Positions 43,229 to 52,527 of a DNA stretch of 64,000 nt are shown here, piece by piece (positions within the stretch are counted from its first letter, which is position 1; each line of letters starts with the position of its first letter). The position numbers were made by a program, and so were the translations under genes. The notes under the pieces were generated by a model. It was not told the DNA's origin. It worked only from the letters and a program-made list of their open reading frames with translations, and made no database searches. This stretch comes from Jejuia sp. UBA6058 (lineage in GTDB: Bacteria > Bacteroidota > Bacteroidia > Flavobacteriales > Flavobacteriaceae), in the NCBI GenBank assembly GCA_002428965.1, contig DIYI01000012.1:285948-349947 (forward strand), in the 5' to 3' direction.

Positions 43229-44257
43229 ATGAAGTTGAACATTAAGTACCTTGCAGTTTTACTTGCGGCTTGTTTTATTGTTTTTAGCTGTACTACTGAT
43301 AATGAACCTTTCGAAGAAGAGGAAGGAAATAATAACCCGCCCAATACTGCCACAACTACTTTCGGCATCAGGCATGATAAAGCCCTGTCTGAATATGAGG
43401 CAATTGCCGCAAACCCAACCAATACTATGCCCAGTTTTGAAGCAGTAGTAATGTTTGAATATAGTTTAGATGGTAGCACTAACAGAGAATTTGTTGGCAC
43501 AGGAACTTTAATAAGTCCTAATTGGATTTTAACTGCGGGACACAATTTCTTTTCTTCAGATGAGCAAACTAATCCTGCGCCTGTTAGTGGCATTATTGTT
43601 AATATAGGTAACGATCCCAATAACCCACAGCAAATTATTAATGTAAAGCGTCTAGTATTTCATCCATCTTGGTTAGTAGATGATAATTTATTCGCTTCTG
43701 GAAACGACTTATGCTTGGTAGAACTTGAAACTTCAATTACTAACATTACTCCTGCACCTTTATTCACCTCGGCAAACGAAGCTATTGGAAGCACAGTATG
43801 GTACTCTGGTTTTGGAGATTACTCGGAAACTGCGGGTCAAAATCCAGATAATTTTTCTAAAAAGCATGCTATTGAAAATGTTCTTGATAGAAAAATTAGC
43901 GGTATTACATCGGTTGCGAATAACATTACGTATTCTGGAGGTTTATTAGCTTTTGATTTTGATTCGCCAGACGGAAATAGTAATACATTAGGAGATACTA
44001 CTGTAAATCAAGATGAACAATTGTTAGGTTCTGGTACAAGTAATGCTTCACCTAAAACTTATGAAGGTGCCACAGTGCAAGGTGATAGTGGTGGCCCATT
44101 ATTTGTTAAAGATGGTAGTACATGGAAAGTTGCAGGCGTGCTTTCTGGAGGAGCAGAAGCACCTGTAAACAATCATAAAGACAGTAGCTACGGAGACATT
44201 AGTATTTTTATTAGAGTATCGACAGCTTCGGACTGGATACAATCTGAAATTAACTAG
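43229..44257 (+). CDS. Trypsin-like (S1) serine protease lipoprotein
   Basis: A 342-residue secreted protease with a lipoprotein signal ending CFIVFSC. The chymotrypsin-fold triad is present: His in LTAGHNF (near 100), Asp in SGNDLCLVELE (near 160) and Ser in VQGDSGGPLF (near 286). The acid-rich linker after the lipobox (EEEEGNNN) is typical of surface lipoproteins. It is inserted among suf genes on the same strand, 26 bases after the DUF59 gene and 10 bases before the DUF2480 gene; why an exported protease is carried here is unclear. Confidence 0.92.
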   Translation: MKLNIKYLAVLLAACFIVFSCTTDNEPFEEEEGNNNPPNTATTTFGIRHDKALSEYEAIAANPTNTMPSFEAVVMFEYSLDGSTNREFVGTGTLISPNWILTAGHNFFSSDEQTNPAPVSGIIVNIGNDPNNPQQIINVKRLVFHPSWLVDDNLFASGNDLCLVELETSITNITPAPLFTSANEAIGSTVWYSGFGDYSETAGQNPDNFSKKHAIENVLDRKISGITSVANNITYSGGLLAFDFDSPDGNSNTLGDTTVNQDEQLLGSGTSNASPKTYEGATVQGDSGGPLFVKDGSTWKVAGVLSGGAEAPVNNHKDSSYGDISIFIRVSTASDWIQSEIN

Positions 44258-44267
44258 AAAAAGTGAA

Positions 44268-44777
44268 ATGGCAGATGAGATTATAAACCGCGTTGCGAAT
44301 AGTAAATTGGTCACTCTAGACCTTGAGGATTATTATCCTTCAGGCAAACGCGTGCTTTTTGACATTAAAGACTGGTTGTTTGAAGGTTTTGTGCTTCGGG
44401 AAAAAGACTTCAGGCAGCATGTTTCAGACTATGATTGGAGCCAACATAAAGATGAATATGTAGCGCTAACCTGCAGCACAGATGCTATTATTCCTGGTTG
44501 GGCATATATGCTACTTAGCATCAACTTAGATGCCTACACTAAAAAAGTAATTGTCGGTGATTTAGAACAATTAGAAACTTCTGTTTATCAAGACATTATT
44601 CATAAGTTAGATGTTTCTGAATTTGAAGGTAAACCTATCATCATAAAAGGTTGTTCTAATAAACCAGTGCCGCAAAATGCTTATATCATGTTGAGCAACA
44701 AATTAAAACCAATTGCACGATCTATTATGTATGGAGAAGCTTGTTCTTCGGTTCCACTTTATAAAAATAAAAAATAG
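44268..44777 (+). CDS. DUF2480 family protein
   Basis: A 169-residue cytoplasmic protein matching DUF2480: MADEIINRVANSKLVTLDLEDYYP at the start, WLFEGFVLREKDFR, then YDWSQHKDEYVALTCSTDAIIPGWAYML and KGCSNKPVPQNAYIML. The conserved cysteines (LTC, GCSNKP, EACSS) could bind a metal or Fe-S cluster. In Bacteroidota this family commonly sits beside suf genes (from memory), so an auxiliary role in Fe-S assembly is likely but unproven. Confidence 0.88.
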   Translation: MADEIINRVANSKLVTLDLEDYYPSGKRVLFDIKDWLFEGFVLREKDFRQHVSDYDWSQHKDEYVALTCSTDAIIPGWAYMLLSINLDAYTKKVIVGDLEQLETSVYQDIIHKLDVSEFEGKPIIIKGCSNKPVPQNAYIMLSNKLKPIARSIMYGEACSSVPLYKNKK

Positions 44778-44872
44778 TGACTTGTTTACTGGCTGGGTGT
44801 CATAAGCCTAGTCAAACATTAAGAACTCGAATTTCATTCAACATAAAAATTAACATTTGTTAAAAATTGGCA

Positions 44873-44880
44873 TATCTTTG
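44873..44880 (+). promoter_or_regulatory. -7 promoter box of the DUF3078 gene
   Basis: TATCTTTG is a perfect TAnnTTTG match, 22 bases before the ATG at 44903, in the 125-base gap after the DUF2480 gene. It separates DUF3078 transcription from the suf operon. Confidence 0.7.
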
Positions 44881-44902
44881 CCTAGACTGAAAACTAATTA
44901 TT

Positions 44903-45841
44903 ATGAAAAAATTATTATTCTTAGCTATTTTATTAATGAGTTTTAGTGTTGCACAAGCTCAAACAAAAGAAGAACTAGAAAAACAAAAAGCTGAAAAGCA
45001 GGCAGAGGCTGATGCTGCTCAAGCAGAGGCTGATGCTTTACAAGCCAAAATAGATGCTCTTCCTGGATGGAAAAAAGGAGCTTTTGGTGTTATTGGAGGT
45101 AGTTTATCTAACTTCAATAATTGGTACGCCCAAGGTGCGCCTAATAACTCTTCCGGAAACATTGGATTTACCTTAAATGCATTTGCTAACTTAATTCAAG
45201 AAGATTTCTTTTGGAGAAATGCTTTAACTACCAATTTAAATTGGGTAAAACTTGATAATAAGGATATTGCTACTGATAGCGACAGTTTTGAGCCAACGAC
45301 TGATGTATTTAACTTATCATCACTTTATGGTAGGAATATTACTAAAACCTTAGCTGCTTCGGGATTATTGGAATACAGAACTACAATCTTAAATAATTTT
45401 AATAATCCTGGATATTTAGACTTAGGTATTGGCGCCACATGGACACCTATTACGAACCTTGTTGTTGTTGTGCACCCTTTAAACTACAACTTTGTATTTG
45501 CTGATAACGATACAGTTTTCGAATCTTCTTTAGGTGCTAAAATTGTAGCAGATTATACAAGACAAATTGGAGCTGTTGCTTTTAAAACAAATTTATCTGC
45601 CTTTCAAAGTTATAAATCTGGAGATTTATCAAACTGGACATGGACTAACTCCTTTAGTTATACTTTATGGAAAATGATTGGTGTTGGTTTCGATTTTGGT
45701 TTACGCAGCAACAAACAAGAAGCTTTAAATTATATTCAAACTCTAGATATGGCGCAAGGTGGTGATCCTAACGCTACTTTTGAAACGGTTGATAACGACT
45801 TACAAACATACTGGACACTTGGTCTAAGCTATAAGTTCTAA
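44903..45841 (+). CDS. DUF3078 outer-membrane-type protein
   Basis: A 312-residue exported protein. The signal peptide (LLFLAILLMSFSVAQA) is followed by a short coiled coil of Lys/Glu/Ala repeats (residues 22-48), then the DUF3078 domain: KKGAFGVIGGSLSNFNNWYAQGAPN, WRNALTTNLNWVKLDN and a series of amphipathic strands ending in LGLSYKF. Strands and the C-terminal aromatic residue suggest an outer-membrane barrel. Function unknown. Own promoter and a strong terminator, so monocistronic. Confidence 0.9.
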   Translation: MKKLLFLAILLMSFSVAQAQTKEELEKQKAEKQAEADAAQAEADALQAKIDALPGWKKGAFGVIGGSLSNFNNWYAQGAPNNSSGNIGFTLNAFANLIQEDFFWRNALTTNLNWVKLDNKDIATDSDSFEPTTDVFNLSSLYGRNITKTLAASGLLEYRTTILNNFNNPGYLDLGIGATWTPITNLVVVVHPLNYNFVFADNDTVFESSLGAKIVADYTRQIGAVAFKTNLSAFQSYKSGDLSNWTWTNSFSYTLWKMIGVGFDFGLRSNKQEALNYIQTLDMAQGGDPNATFETVDNDLQTYWTLGLSYKF

Positions 45842-45872
45842 AATATTTAGAGTTATATACTTCGTTTGAAAG

Positions 45873-45901
45873 CCTGAGAACATTACTTCTCAGGTTTTTT
45901 T
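45873..45901 (+). terminator. Terminator of the DUF3078 gene
   Basis: CCTGAGAA pairs with TTCTCAGG across a six-base loop and is followed by seven Ts, 31 bases after the stop codon. A clean rho-independent terminator. Confidence 0.9.
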
Positions 45902-45969
45902 ATGTCTTTAATTTAAAATTAAGCTAACTTAGAGGCAAACCTAAACCAACTTCTCTAACTGCTTCTATA

Positions 45970-48114
45970 ATGAAATCCAAATTCTTTTTTTTTGTTTTAT
46001 GCATTCTAATACTATCGTCCTGTAAAAAAGAAAATGAACTCAATCAATTACCTCAAGTGCAATTTGCGCTTGAAGAAATTGAGAATGCCAAAGTAAATCT
46101 TGAGACTTCAGAGATTGGAGATGTTTGGTTTGAAATAGATACAGTTAATCTAGAAGAGCAAGCCTACAATATTGAAGTTTCAAAAAATATTATAGTAAAA
46201 GGAGGCGACGAAACGGGTTTAATGTATGGCGGACTTGAAGTTGCAGAACAACTTCAACTTTATGGCGAGGTTAAAAACACTAAAGATCAACCTTATATAA
46301 AACAACGAGGTATTAAATTCAATATTCCCTTGGATTCTCGAACACCAAGTTATGATGATACAGGTGATGCCGCTTTAAAAAATTATGCTGAAATGTGGAA
46401 TTGGGACTTTTGGGAAGCGTATTTAGACGATTTAGCAATTCACCGCTATAATGTGCTTACACTTTGGAATCCTCACCCTTTTCCTTCTATGGTGAAATTA
46501 CCTAATTATCCTGATGTTGCGTTAGATGATGTTTATGTTACAACTTTGAAACCTATTGGTTTAGAGAATGAGTGGGCGGAACCGCAAATGGTATCAAGCA
46601 ACGTAGTTGAAAATATGGAACTGGTTAAAAAAATGACTATTGATGAAAAAATAGAATTTTGGCAAAAAGTAATGCGCTATGCTAAAAATAGAGGTATTGA
46701 TATTTACTTTTTCAATTGGAATTTATGTGCTAATGGTGCTGCAAAACCTTTGCCTCCTATGTATAGAACCTACAACCAACCTATGTGGGACGAGGCTCCA
46801 GGGAAATACGGTATTAATAATCAAATGGATAATCCTGTAAATTTAGACTACTATCATGAATCTGTAAAGACGTTTTTGGAAACTTATCCAGATGTAAAAG
46901 GCATTGGTGTTACAGCAGGTGAACACATGCAAGACGAAGCTGGAGATTTCACTAGAGAACAATGGATTTGGGAAAGCTATGGTAAAGGCATGATAGATGT
47001 ATTAGAATCTCAACCAGAACGTGAAATTAACTTTATTCACCGTGTATGGAATACAGATATGACTAAAATTATGAATTACTGGCAAGATTATCCTGGGTCA
47101 TTTGAGGCGAGTTTTAAATATGCAAAGGCGCGTTTATACTCTACACCTTATCTTAGCTTTGCAGATAAACATATAGAAGCCATGAAAAATTACAACTTAA
47201 AATCGTGGTGGAATTTACGAAACGACGACATTTTTGTTCACCGTTGGGGCGATGCGGATTATGTAAAAGCGTTTATTGGTCATTTTCAAAAAGAGCATAC
47301 GGCAGGGTATTATATGGGGTCTGATGGTTATGTTTGGGGAAAAGAATTTACGAGTAAACACCCTGAACTATCTGGAGAACTCGAAATTAAAAAGCATTGG
47401 TTCAACTTCATGCTTTGGGGAAGATTGGGATACAACAATACTTTGGATACCAACTTTTTTATTAAAAAAATTGAAGCTCATTTTCCAAACACTAATGCAA
47501 ACTTACTTTATGAAAGCTGGCAAACAGCTTCAAAAATTATTCCCCTTGTGAATGTATTTCACTGGAATAATTGGGATTTTCAGTGGTCTGTAGAAGCCTG
47601 TATTGATGCGCGCATTGGCTTTCATAATGTGGAGCGATTCATAACAAACCCTACAATTCCAAAAGGCAATTACTTAAGCCCGATTGATTTTGCAACTGCT
47701 AAAAGTAAAAATGAGGATATTCAAAAAACATCACCATATCAGGTTGTTGAAGAACTTAAGAAACTTGCTAGTGCTTCTTTAGAGGCGACAGAAAAACTAA
47801 AATCACCCTCAAATTCTGCCGAATTATCTACGCTTTTAGAAGATATCAACTCCATGTCCTATTTAGGTTTATACTATGCTTCAAAAATTGAAGCAGCTAC
47901 CGAGTTGGCATTCTTTAAACAAAATGGCAAACAAATTCATAAAACACAAGCTATAATACTTCTTGAAAAAGCTATAGAAGATTGGACGCACTACAAAGAT
48001 ATTTGTGAGCAAAATTATCATCCGCAAATGCTAGCACGCACCAAAATGTTGGATTGGTCATTAATTTTAGAAGATGTTAAAAAAGATATTGAAATCGCGA
48101 AAAACTTCAAGTAA
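45970..48114 (+). CDS. Glycosidase-like lipoprotein, paralogue 1
   Basis: A 714-residue lipoprotein (lipobox ILILSSC). An N-terminal alpha/beta domain like those of GH20/GH67 enzymes (KGGDETGLMYGGLEVAEQL, near 80) precedes a predicted TIM barrel (about 110-560): QRGIKFNIPLD, HRYNVLTLWNPHPFP, YFFNWN, GIGVTAGEHMQDE, FIHRVWN, WWNLRNDDIFVHRWGD. The C-terminal part is helical. The conserved Glu in VTAGEHM is a good catalytic candidate. The layout recalls alpha-glucuronidase-like enzymes, but I cannot place it in a GH family. The next gene is a paralogue starting at the base after its stop, so the two are translationally coupled. Substrate unknown. Confidence 0.72.
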   Translation: MKSKFFFFVLCILILSSCKKENELNQLPQVQFALEEIENAKVNLETSEIGDVWFEIDTVNLEEQAYNIEVSKNIIVKGGDETGLMYGGLEVAEQLQLYGEVKNTKDQPYIKQRGIKFNIPLDSRTPSYDDTGDAALKNYAEMWNWDFWEAYLDDLAIHRYNVLTLWNPHPFPSMVKLPNYPDVALDDVYVTTLKPIGLENEWAEPQMVSSNVVENMELVKKMTIDEKIEFWQKVMRYAKNRGIDIYFFNWNLCANGAAKPLPPMYRTYNQPMWDEAPGKYGINNQMDNPVNLDYYHESVKTFLETYPDVKGIGVTAGEHMQDEAGDFTREQWIWESYGKGMIDVLESQPEREINFIHRVWNTDMTKIMNYWQDYPGSFEASFKYAKARLYSTPYLSFADKHIEAMKNYNLKSWWNLRNDDIFVHRWGDADYVKAFIGHFQKEHTAGYYMGSDGYVWGKEFTSKHPELSGELEIKKHWFNFMLWGRLGYNNTLDTNFFIKKIEAHFPNTNANLLYESWQTASKIIPLVNVFHWNNWDFQWSVEACIDARIGFHNVERFITNPTIPKGNYLSPIDFATAKSKNEDIQKTSPYQVVEELKKLASASLEATEKLKSPSNSAELSTLLEDINSMSYLGLYYASKIEAATELAFFKQNGKQIHKTQAIILLEKAIEDWTHYKDICEQNYHPQMLARTKMLDWSLILEDVKKDIEIAKNFK

Positions 48115-50262
48115 ATGAAATCTGTACTTCCTGTAATTATTCTATTTTTTAGTCTTTCAATTTTTGCTAATAATCCTTCTCTAAACATTCAAGTGAATGA
48201 GGCCAGTAAAAGCGATATAGTGGAAATTGCTATTAATAAGTTCAACCTCAGTTTAAGTGAAATAAATTATAGTAATAACCCAATAGGAATCTTCTTCATA
48301 AATTCAGAAAAGGAAATTAAGACACTGCAAAAGTTAAATATCGATGCAAGTTCTCTAAAATCTGAAGGTTATAAAATCACCAAATCTGAAAGTTCAATTT
48401 ATGTGATTGGTGGCGATGATAGAGGGCTCATGTACGGCATTCTAGATCTTAGAGATCAACTCAAATATCAAAACGACATCAATTTAGTTGAAGAGAAAAC
48501 CGAAAACCCAAGGTTTCATTTTAGAGCGATAAAATTCAATTTACCATGGTCGTCGTATAGGTTGAACGAATCCTTGCAACTTCATATGGAAACAGCAAAA
48601 GATTTGGCGTTTTGGGAAGACTTTTTGGATATGATGGCCGATAATCGATTTAATGCTTTAACACTTTGGAATTTACATCCATTCACCTTTATGATTCAAC
48701 CCAAGGCTTTTCCAGAAGCTACCCAGTTCACTGGGCAAGAGTTTAAAGATTGGCAAAACTTTTGGAGCTCACTATTTAAAATGGCGAAGGATAGAGGCAT
48801 TGAAACCTACATTATCAATTGGAATATTATCACATCTCCACAGATGACCGAAGCTCATGATGTAGCCAACTACAAAGACGATTTAGAGTGGCATTATGGT
48901 TTTACACCAGCAGATACATCGCCTATTATTGTGGATTATATGCGGGAATGCATTACCCAAGTCATCAACGAATACCCAAACCTTACAGGAGTTGGAGTCA
49001 GTATCGGTGAACGAATGAAAATGCCCATTGATGATGCGATGAATTGGGTAAAACAAACCTTTGTGGAAGGTATAAAAAATGCAAACCGACCAGCAAAATT
49101 TATTCATCGTGCACCTTTTTCCATAAATCCTATTGAAGCTAGAAAATATATAGAATCCTATACCGATTTTGAGAGTCCGATTATCATGGAGTTTAAGTAT
49201 AATTGGTCGCACGGGCATTCATCTCCAAACCTGTCAATTACCCATGGTGGCAAAATAAAAGACCAATATTGGAATCCTAAACCTACCAATTACGAAATGG
49301 CGTGGATGATGCGAAATGAAGATTTTATCATGTTGAATTGGGGTCACCCGGATTTTATAAAATCACATATTAAAGCTAACGGACAAGATTTTGTAGCAGG
49401 CTATTTCGTTGGCTCTGAAACTTATATTCCTGCCAAGGAATTTAGAATGAAGCAAAGCGTTGATTACAACTGGAAATACGCTTTTGAAAAGCAATGGGAG
49501 TTTTACCAAATGTGGGGCAGACTCTTGTACAATCCAGAGTTAGACGATTCATTTTTTATTAATCAGTTCAACATAAAATATGGCGACAATGTTGGCAAAG
49601 ATATGTTTGAGGCACTTAAACTAGGGAGCAGAATGCCTTTAGCTTTAGCCTCATTTTATCAAGGTACTTGGGACTTTACCCTTTACTGTGAAGGATTCCT
49701 TAACGGGAAACAAATCTATCGGAATTACAAAGAAGCTACCAAAGCATTTATCAATGTGAAGGAGATGATAACTCATCCTGCTTTGGATAAAAACTATCTA
49801 AATATTGATACTTATACCAACAAAAAATTGGCTAACGAATCCATTCCTGAAGGCATTACAACACCCTTAAAACTTGCTGAAGAAATGGAACAAAATGGTA
49901 ACAAGATTCTTTCATTATGCAATGCCGTTTCAGGAAAGGCATCAAAAAATAATATCAATTTTGAAATTGAACTTAATGATATTAAAACCTGGGCATATTT
50001 AAGCCTTTATTTTTCAGAAAAACTGAAAGGAGGTATCTATTTAGATGAAGCTATAAAATCTAAAAACAAAGCTTTACAAGAAAAATCAATTGATCATTTT
50101 GAAAAGGCAGTTAAACATTGGGACGCCATTATTGAAACTACCAGCAAACAATATCAAGAAGTGTCATTACTTCATATTAAAACCACAAAATTTTCTTGGA
50201 AACTATTTAGATCACAAGTCTTAAAGGATATCGAAATTGCTCAAGAAGCACTTTCAAATTAA
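48115..50262 (+). CDS. Glycosidase-like exported protein, paralogue 2
   Basis: A 715-residue paralogue of the preceding gene with a cleavable signal peptide (VIILFFSLSIFA) rather than a lipobox. The same order is seen: GGDDRGLMYGILDLRDQL, FRAIKFNLPWSS, NRFNALTLWNLHPFTF, YIINWNI, GVGVSIGERMKMP, FIHRAPFS and WMMRNEDFIMLNWGHPD. The Glu of SIGERM matches the Glu of TAGEHM in the partner. Different export signals imply one membrane-attached and one soluble periplasmic copy. No SusC/SusD genes are adjacent. The stop overlaps hflX by four bases. Family uncertain. Confidence 0.72.
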   Translation: MKSVLPVIILFFSLSIFANNPSLNIQVNEASKSDIVEIAINKFNLSLSEINYSNNPIGIFFINSEKEIKTLQKLNIDASSLKSEGYKITKSESSIYVIGGDDRGLMYGILDLRDQLKYQNDINLVEEKTENPRFHFRAIKFNLPWSSYRLNESLQLHMETAKDLAFWEDFLDMMADNRFNALTLWNLHPFTFMIQPKAFPEATQFTGQEFKDWQNFWSSLFKMAKDRGIETYIINWNIITSPQMTEAHDVANYKDDLEWHYGFTPADTSPIIVDYMRECITQVINEYPNLTGVGVSIGERMKMPIDDAMNWVKQTFVEGIKNANRPAKFIHRAPFSINPIEARKYIESYTDFESPIIMEFKYNWSHGHSSPNLSITHGGKIKDQYWNPKPTNYEMAWMMRNEDFIMLNWGHPDFIKSHIKANGQDFVAGYFVGSETYIPAKEFRMKQSVDYNWKYAFEKQWEFYQMWGRLLYNPELDDSFFINQFNIKYGDNVGKDMFEALKLGSRMPLALASFYQGTWDFTLYCEGFLNGKQIYRNYKEATKAFINVKEMITHPALDKNYLNIDTYTNKKLANESIPEGITTPLKLAEEMEQNGNKILSLCNAVSGKASKNNINFEIELNDIKTWAYLSLYFSEKLKGGIYLDEAIKSKNKALQEKSIDHFEKAVKHWDAIIETTSKQYQEVSLLHIKTTKFSWKLFRSQVLKDIEIAQEALSN

Positions 50263-51458
50263 TTCATATCCTCATAATTATAATCGGGATATAAAAAGTG
50301 ATTATATGGAAATCGTGTTACGTGAATTTCGCGAACCTCATCATAAACACGCTTTTTAAAATCTTCCAAGTTACTTTTATTAATAGCAGAAATGAAAAGA
50401 GCGTTGTTGCCTATTTTACTCATCCAAGTGCTTTTCCACTCTTCAAGCGTATAATGTTTTTTAGTTTTTTCTGGCTCTAATTCATCCTCGTCAATGGGTT
50501 CAGGTTGGTAAGCATCAATCTTATTAAAAACCATAATTGTTGGCTTATCGCTACTTTTAATTTCACCTAAAATCTTATTTACAGACGCTATATGTTCCTC
50601 AAAATTAGGGTGCGAAATATCAACCACATGCAATAACAAATCTGCTTCTCTAACCTCATCTAATGTACTTTTAAAACTATCTACCAATTGCGTGGGCAAT
50701 TTTCTAATAAAACCAACAGTATCACTTAACAAAAATGGCAGATTTTGAATTACCACTTTCCTAACCGTAGTATCCAAGGTAGCAAACAACTTATTTTCAG
50801 CAAAAACTTCACTCTTGCTTATGGTATTCATCAAAGTGGATTTTCCAACATTGGTATACCCAACAAGAGCCACTCGCACCATTTTGCCACGATTCCCACG
50901 TTGCACCGCCATTTGCTTATCAATGGCTTTAATTCGCTTTCTTAGTAAAGCTATTTTATCACGAACAATACGTCTATCTGTTTCAATTTCTGTTTCACCA
51001 GGTCCGCGCATACCAATACCACCTTTTTGACGTTCCAAGTGTGTCCACATCCCTTTTAATCGAGGCAATAAATATTCACATTGTGCCAATTCTACCTGCG
51101 TTCTTGCATAACTTGTTTGCGCACGTTGCGCAAAAATGTCCAATATTAAATTCGTTCTATCTAGAACTTTTACGTTTAGAATTTTACTAATATTTCGTTC
51201 TTGAGCAGCAGATAATTCGTCATCAAAAATAGCCGTATCAATTTCATTCTCTTTAATAAACTGATACACTTCTTCCATCTTACCAGTGCCTATAAACGTT
51301 TTAGGATTTGGCATATCCATTTTTTGCGTAAAACGTTTTACAGCAAAACCACCCGCAGTAAAGGTTAAAAATTCTAGTTCATCTAAATATTCCTTAGATT
51401 GAACTTCATCTTGTTCCTTTGTTATAACTCCTATTAAAACCGCCTTTTCTAATCCCAT
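50259..51458 (-). CDS. hflX: Ribosome-associated GTPase HflX
   Basis: A 399-residue GTPase that rescues or splits stalled ribosomes. The N-terminal HflX domain carries GTGKMEEVYQFI and ARTQVELAQCEYLLPRL, then GGIGMRGPGETEIETDRR. The G domain starts about residue 198: G1 GYTNVGKST, G3 DTVGFI, G4 NKID, G5 SAIN. The length is normal. Perfect -7 box TACCTTTG at 51491-51498. Divergent from the EEP hydrolase at 51537 and convergent with the glycosidase-like gene. Confidence 0.96.
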   Translation of the reverse strand: MGLEKAVLIGVITKEQDEVQSKEYLDELEFLTFTAGGFAVKRFTQKMDMPNPKTFIGTGKMEEVYQFIKENEIDTAIFDDELSAAQERNISKILNVKVLDRTNLILDIFAQRAQTSYARTQVELAQCEYLLPRLKGMWTHLERQKGGIGMRGPGETEIETDRRIVRDKIALLRKRIKAIDKQMAVQRGNRGKMVRVALVGYTNVGKSTLMNTISKSEVFAENKLFATLDTTVRKVVIQNLPFLLSDTVGFIRKLPTQLVDSFKSTLDEVREADLLLHVVDISHPNFEEHIASVNKILGEIKSSDKPTIMVFNKIDAYQPEPIDEDELEPEKTKKHYTLEEWKSTWMSKIGNNALFISAINKSNLEDFKKRVYDEVREIHVTRFPYNHFLYPDYNYEDMN

Positions 51459-51490
51459 ATAAGCCTTCCAACACTTAAAATAATTCGAAA

Positions 51491-51498
51491 CAAAGGTA
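51491..51498 (-). promoter_or_regulatory. -7 promoter box of hflX
   Basis: TACCTTTG on the minus strand matches TAnnTTTG, 32 bases before the hflX ATG. It faces the divergent box at 51525-51532, so the two promoters share a gap of under 80 bases. Confidence 0.6.
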
Positions 51499-51524
51499 CA
51501 TAATTGCGGTCATTTTAATTTTTA

Positions 51525-51532
51525 TATTTTTG
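51525..51532 (+). promoter_or_regulatory. -7 promoter box of the EEP hydrolase gene
   Basis: TATTTTTG ends four bases before the ATG at 51537, with a TTG 18 bases upstream (51504-51506). Either the mRNA is leaderless or translation begins at the next ATG, 51576. Confidence 0.5.
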
Positions 51533-51536
51533 AAGT

Positions 51537-52505
51537 ATGAGCGAAGACTTCGAGAACATTCCTGTGCGACATGATATGCAAACTGTAGCTTTTTACAATA
51601 TTGAAAATCTATTTGATTTACGCGATAGCAAATTTACCAACGACAACGATTTTTTACCAGAATCTGCAAAACGATGGACACCTAAACGTTACGAAAATAA
51701 ACTGCGCAAAATAGGGTTTGCAATTTCTAATATTGGTAGAGAAGAAACAGGTAAAGCCCCCGCAATTGTTGGTCTAGCCGAAGTTGAAAATGCAAAAGTT
51801 CTCGAGGACTTATTAGATTCTAAACATTTAGATGATTTAGATTATGACTATGTACATTTCGACTCGCTTGATGAACGCGGGATTGATGTAGCCATGATTT
51901 ACGATACAAATGTATTTGAGCCATTACACACCGAAACATTTACTGTGATTTTAACAGATGATGATGGTTCGCCTGATTACACAAGAGATATTTTGTTAGT
52001 TGGTGGAAATTTAGATGGCGAACATGTACACATCATCGTTAATCATTGGTCTTCTAGACGCGAAGGTCAAAAAGAAAGTGAATTTAAGCGTTTGGCTGCT
52101 TCAGAAAAAGTAAGTGAAATTATTTCTTCTATTCATTCTGAAGATGAAGATGCTAGAATCTTGATTTTAGGCGATTTTAATGATAATCCTCAAAATGAAA
52201 GTATAAAACGATTGATTGAAGATCATAGTTTATTCAACCCTTTTGAAACCCTGCGATCATTTACTAGAGGCACTGTAAAGCACAAACGCCAGTGGTTTAT
52301 GTTTGATCAAGTTTTGATATCTACCAACTTCTTTAAAAGCTCAAAAGAAAAGTTCGAATTCTTTAAAGCCAATGTTTTTGATGCTGATTTTTTAAAGCAG
52401 TTTAGAGGCCCTTTTAAAGGAGCACCGTTTAGAACTTATGTTGGCAAAAAATATAAAGGTGGTTATAGCGATCATTTTCCTGTTTATGCTATTTTGAAGA
52501 GGTAG
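51537..52505 (+). CDS. Endonuclease/exonuclease/phosphatase family hydrolase, cytoplasmic copy
   Basis: A 322-residue EEP-superfamily metal-dependent hydrolase without a signal peptide. Motifs in order: VAFYNIENLFDL, GLAEVENAKVLED (metal Glu), HFDSLDERGIDVAMIYD, VNHWSSRREGQ, LGDFNDNP and GYSDHFPVYAIL. It is a paralogue of the secreted protein at 59670, sharing every motif. Enzymes of this type cut nucleic acids or other phosphoesters. The first 13 residues (MSEDFENIPVRHD) have no counterpart in the paralogue's conserved region, so an ATG at 51576 is a possible alternative start. Confidence 0.85.
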   Translation: MSEDFENIPVRHDMQTVAFYNIENLFDLRDSKFTNDNDFLPESAKRWTPKRYENKLRKIGFAISNIGREETGKAPAIVGLAEVENAKVLEDLLDSKHLDDLDYDYVHFDSLDERGIDVAMIYDTNVFEPLHTETFTVILTDDDGSPDYTRDILLVGGNLDGEHVHIIVNHWSSRREGQKESEFKRLAASEKVSEIISSIHSEDEDARILILGDFNDNPQNESIKRLIEDHSLFNPFETLRSFTRGTVKHKRQWFMFDQVLISTNFFKSSKEKFEFFKANVFDADFLKQFRGPFKGAPFRTYVGKKYKGGYSDHFPVYAILKR

Positions 52506-52527
52506 AAGCTACTTAATATTGGAGCTA

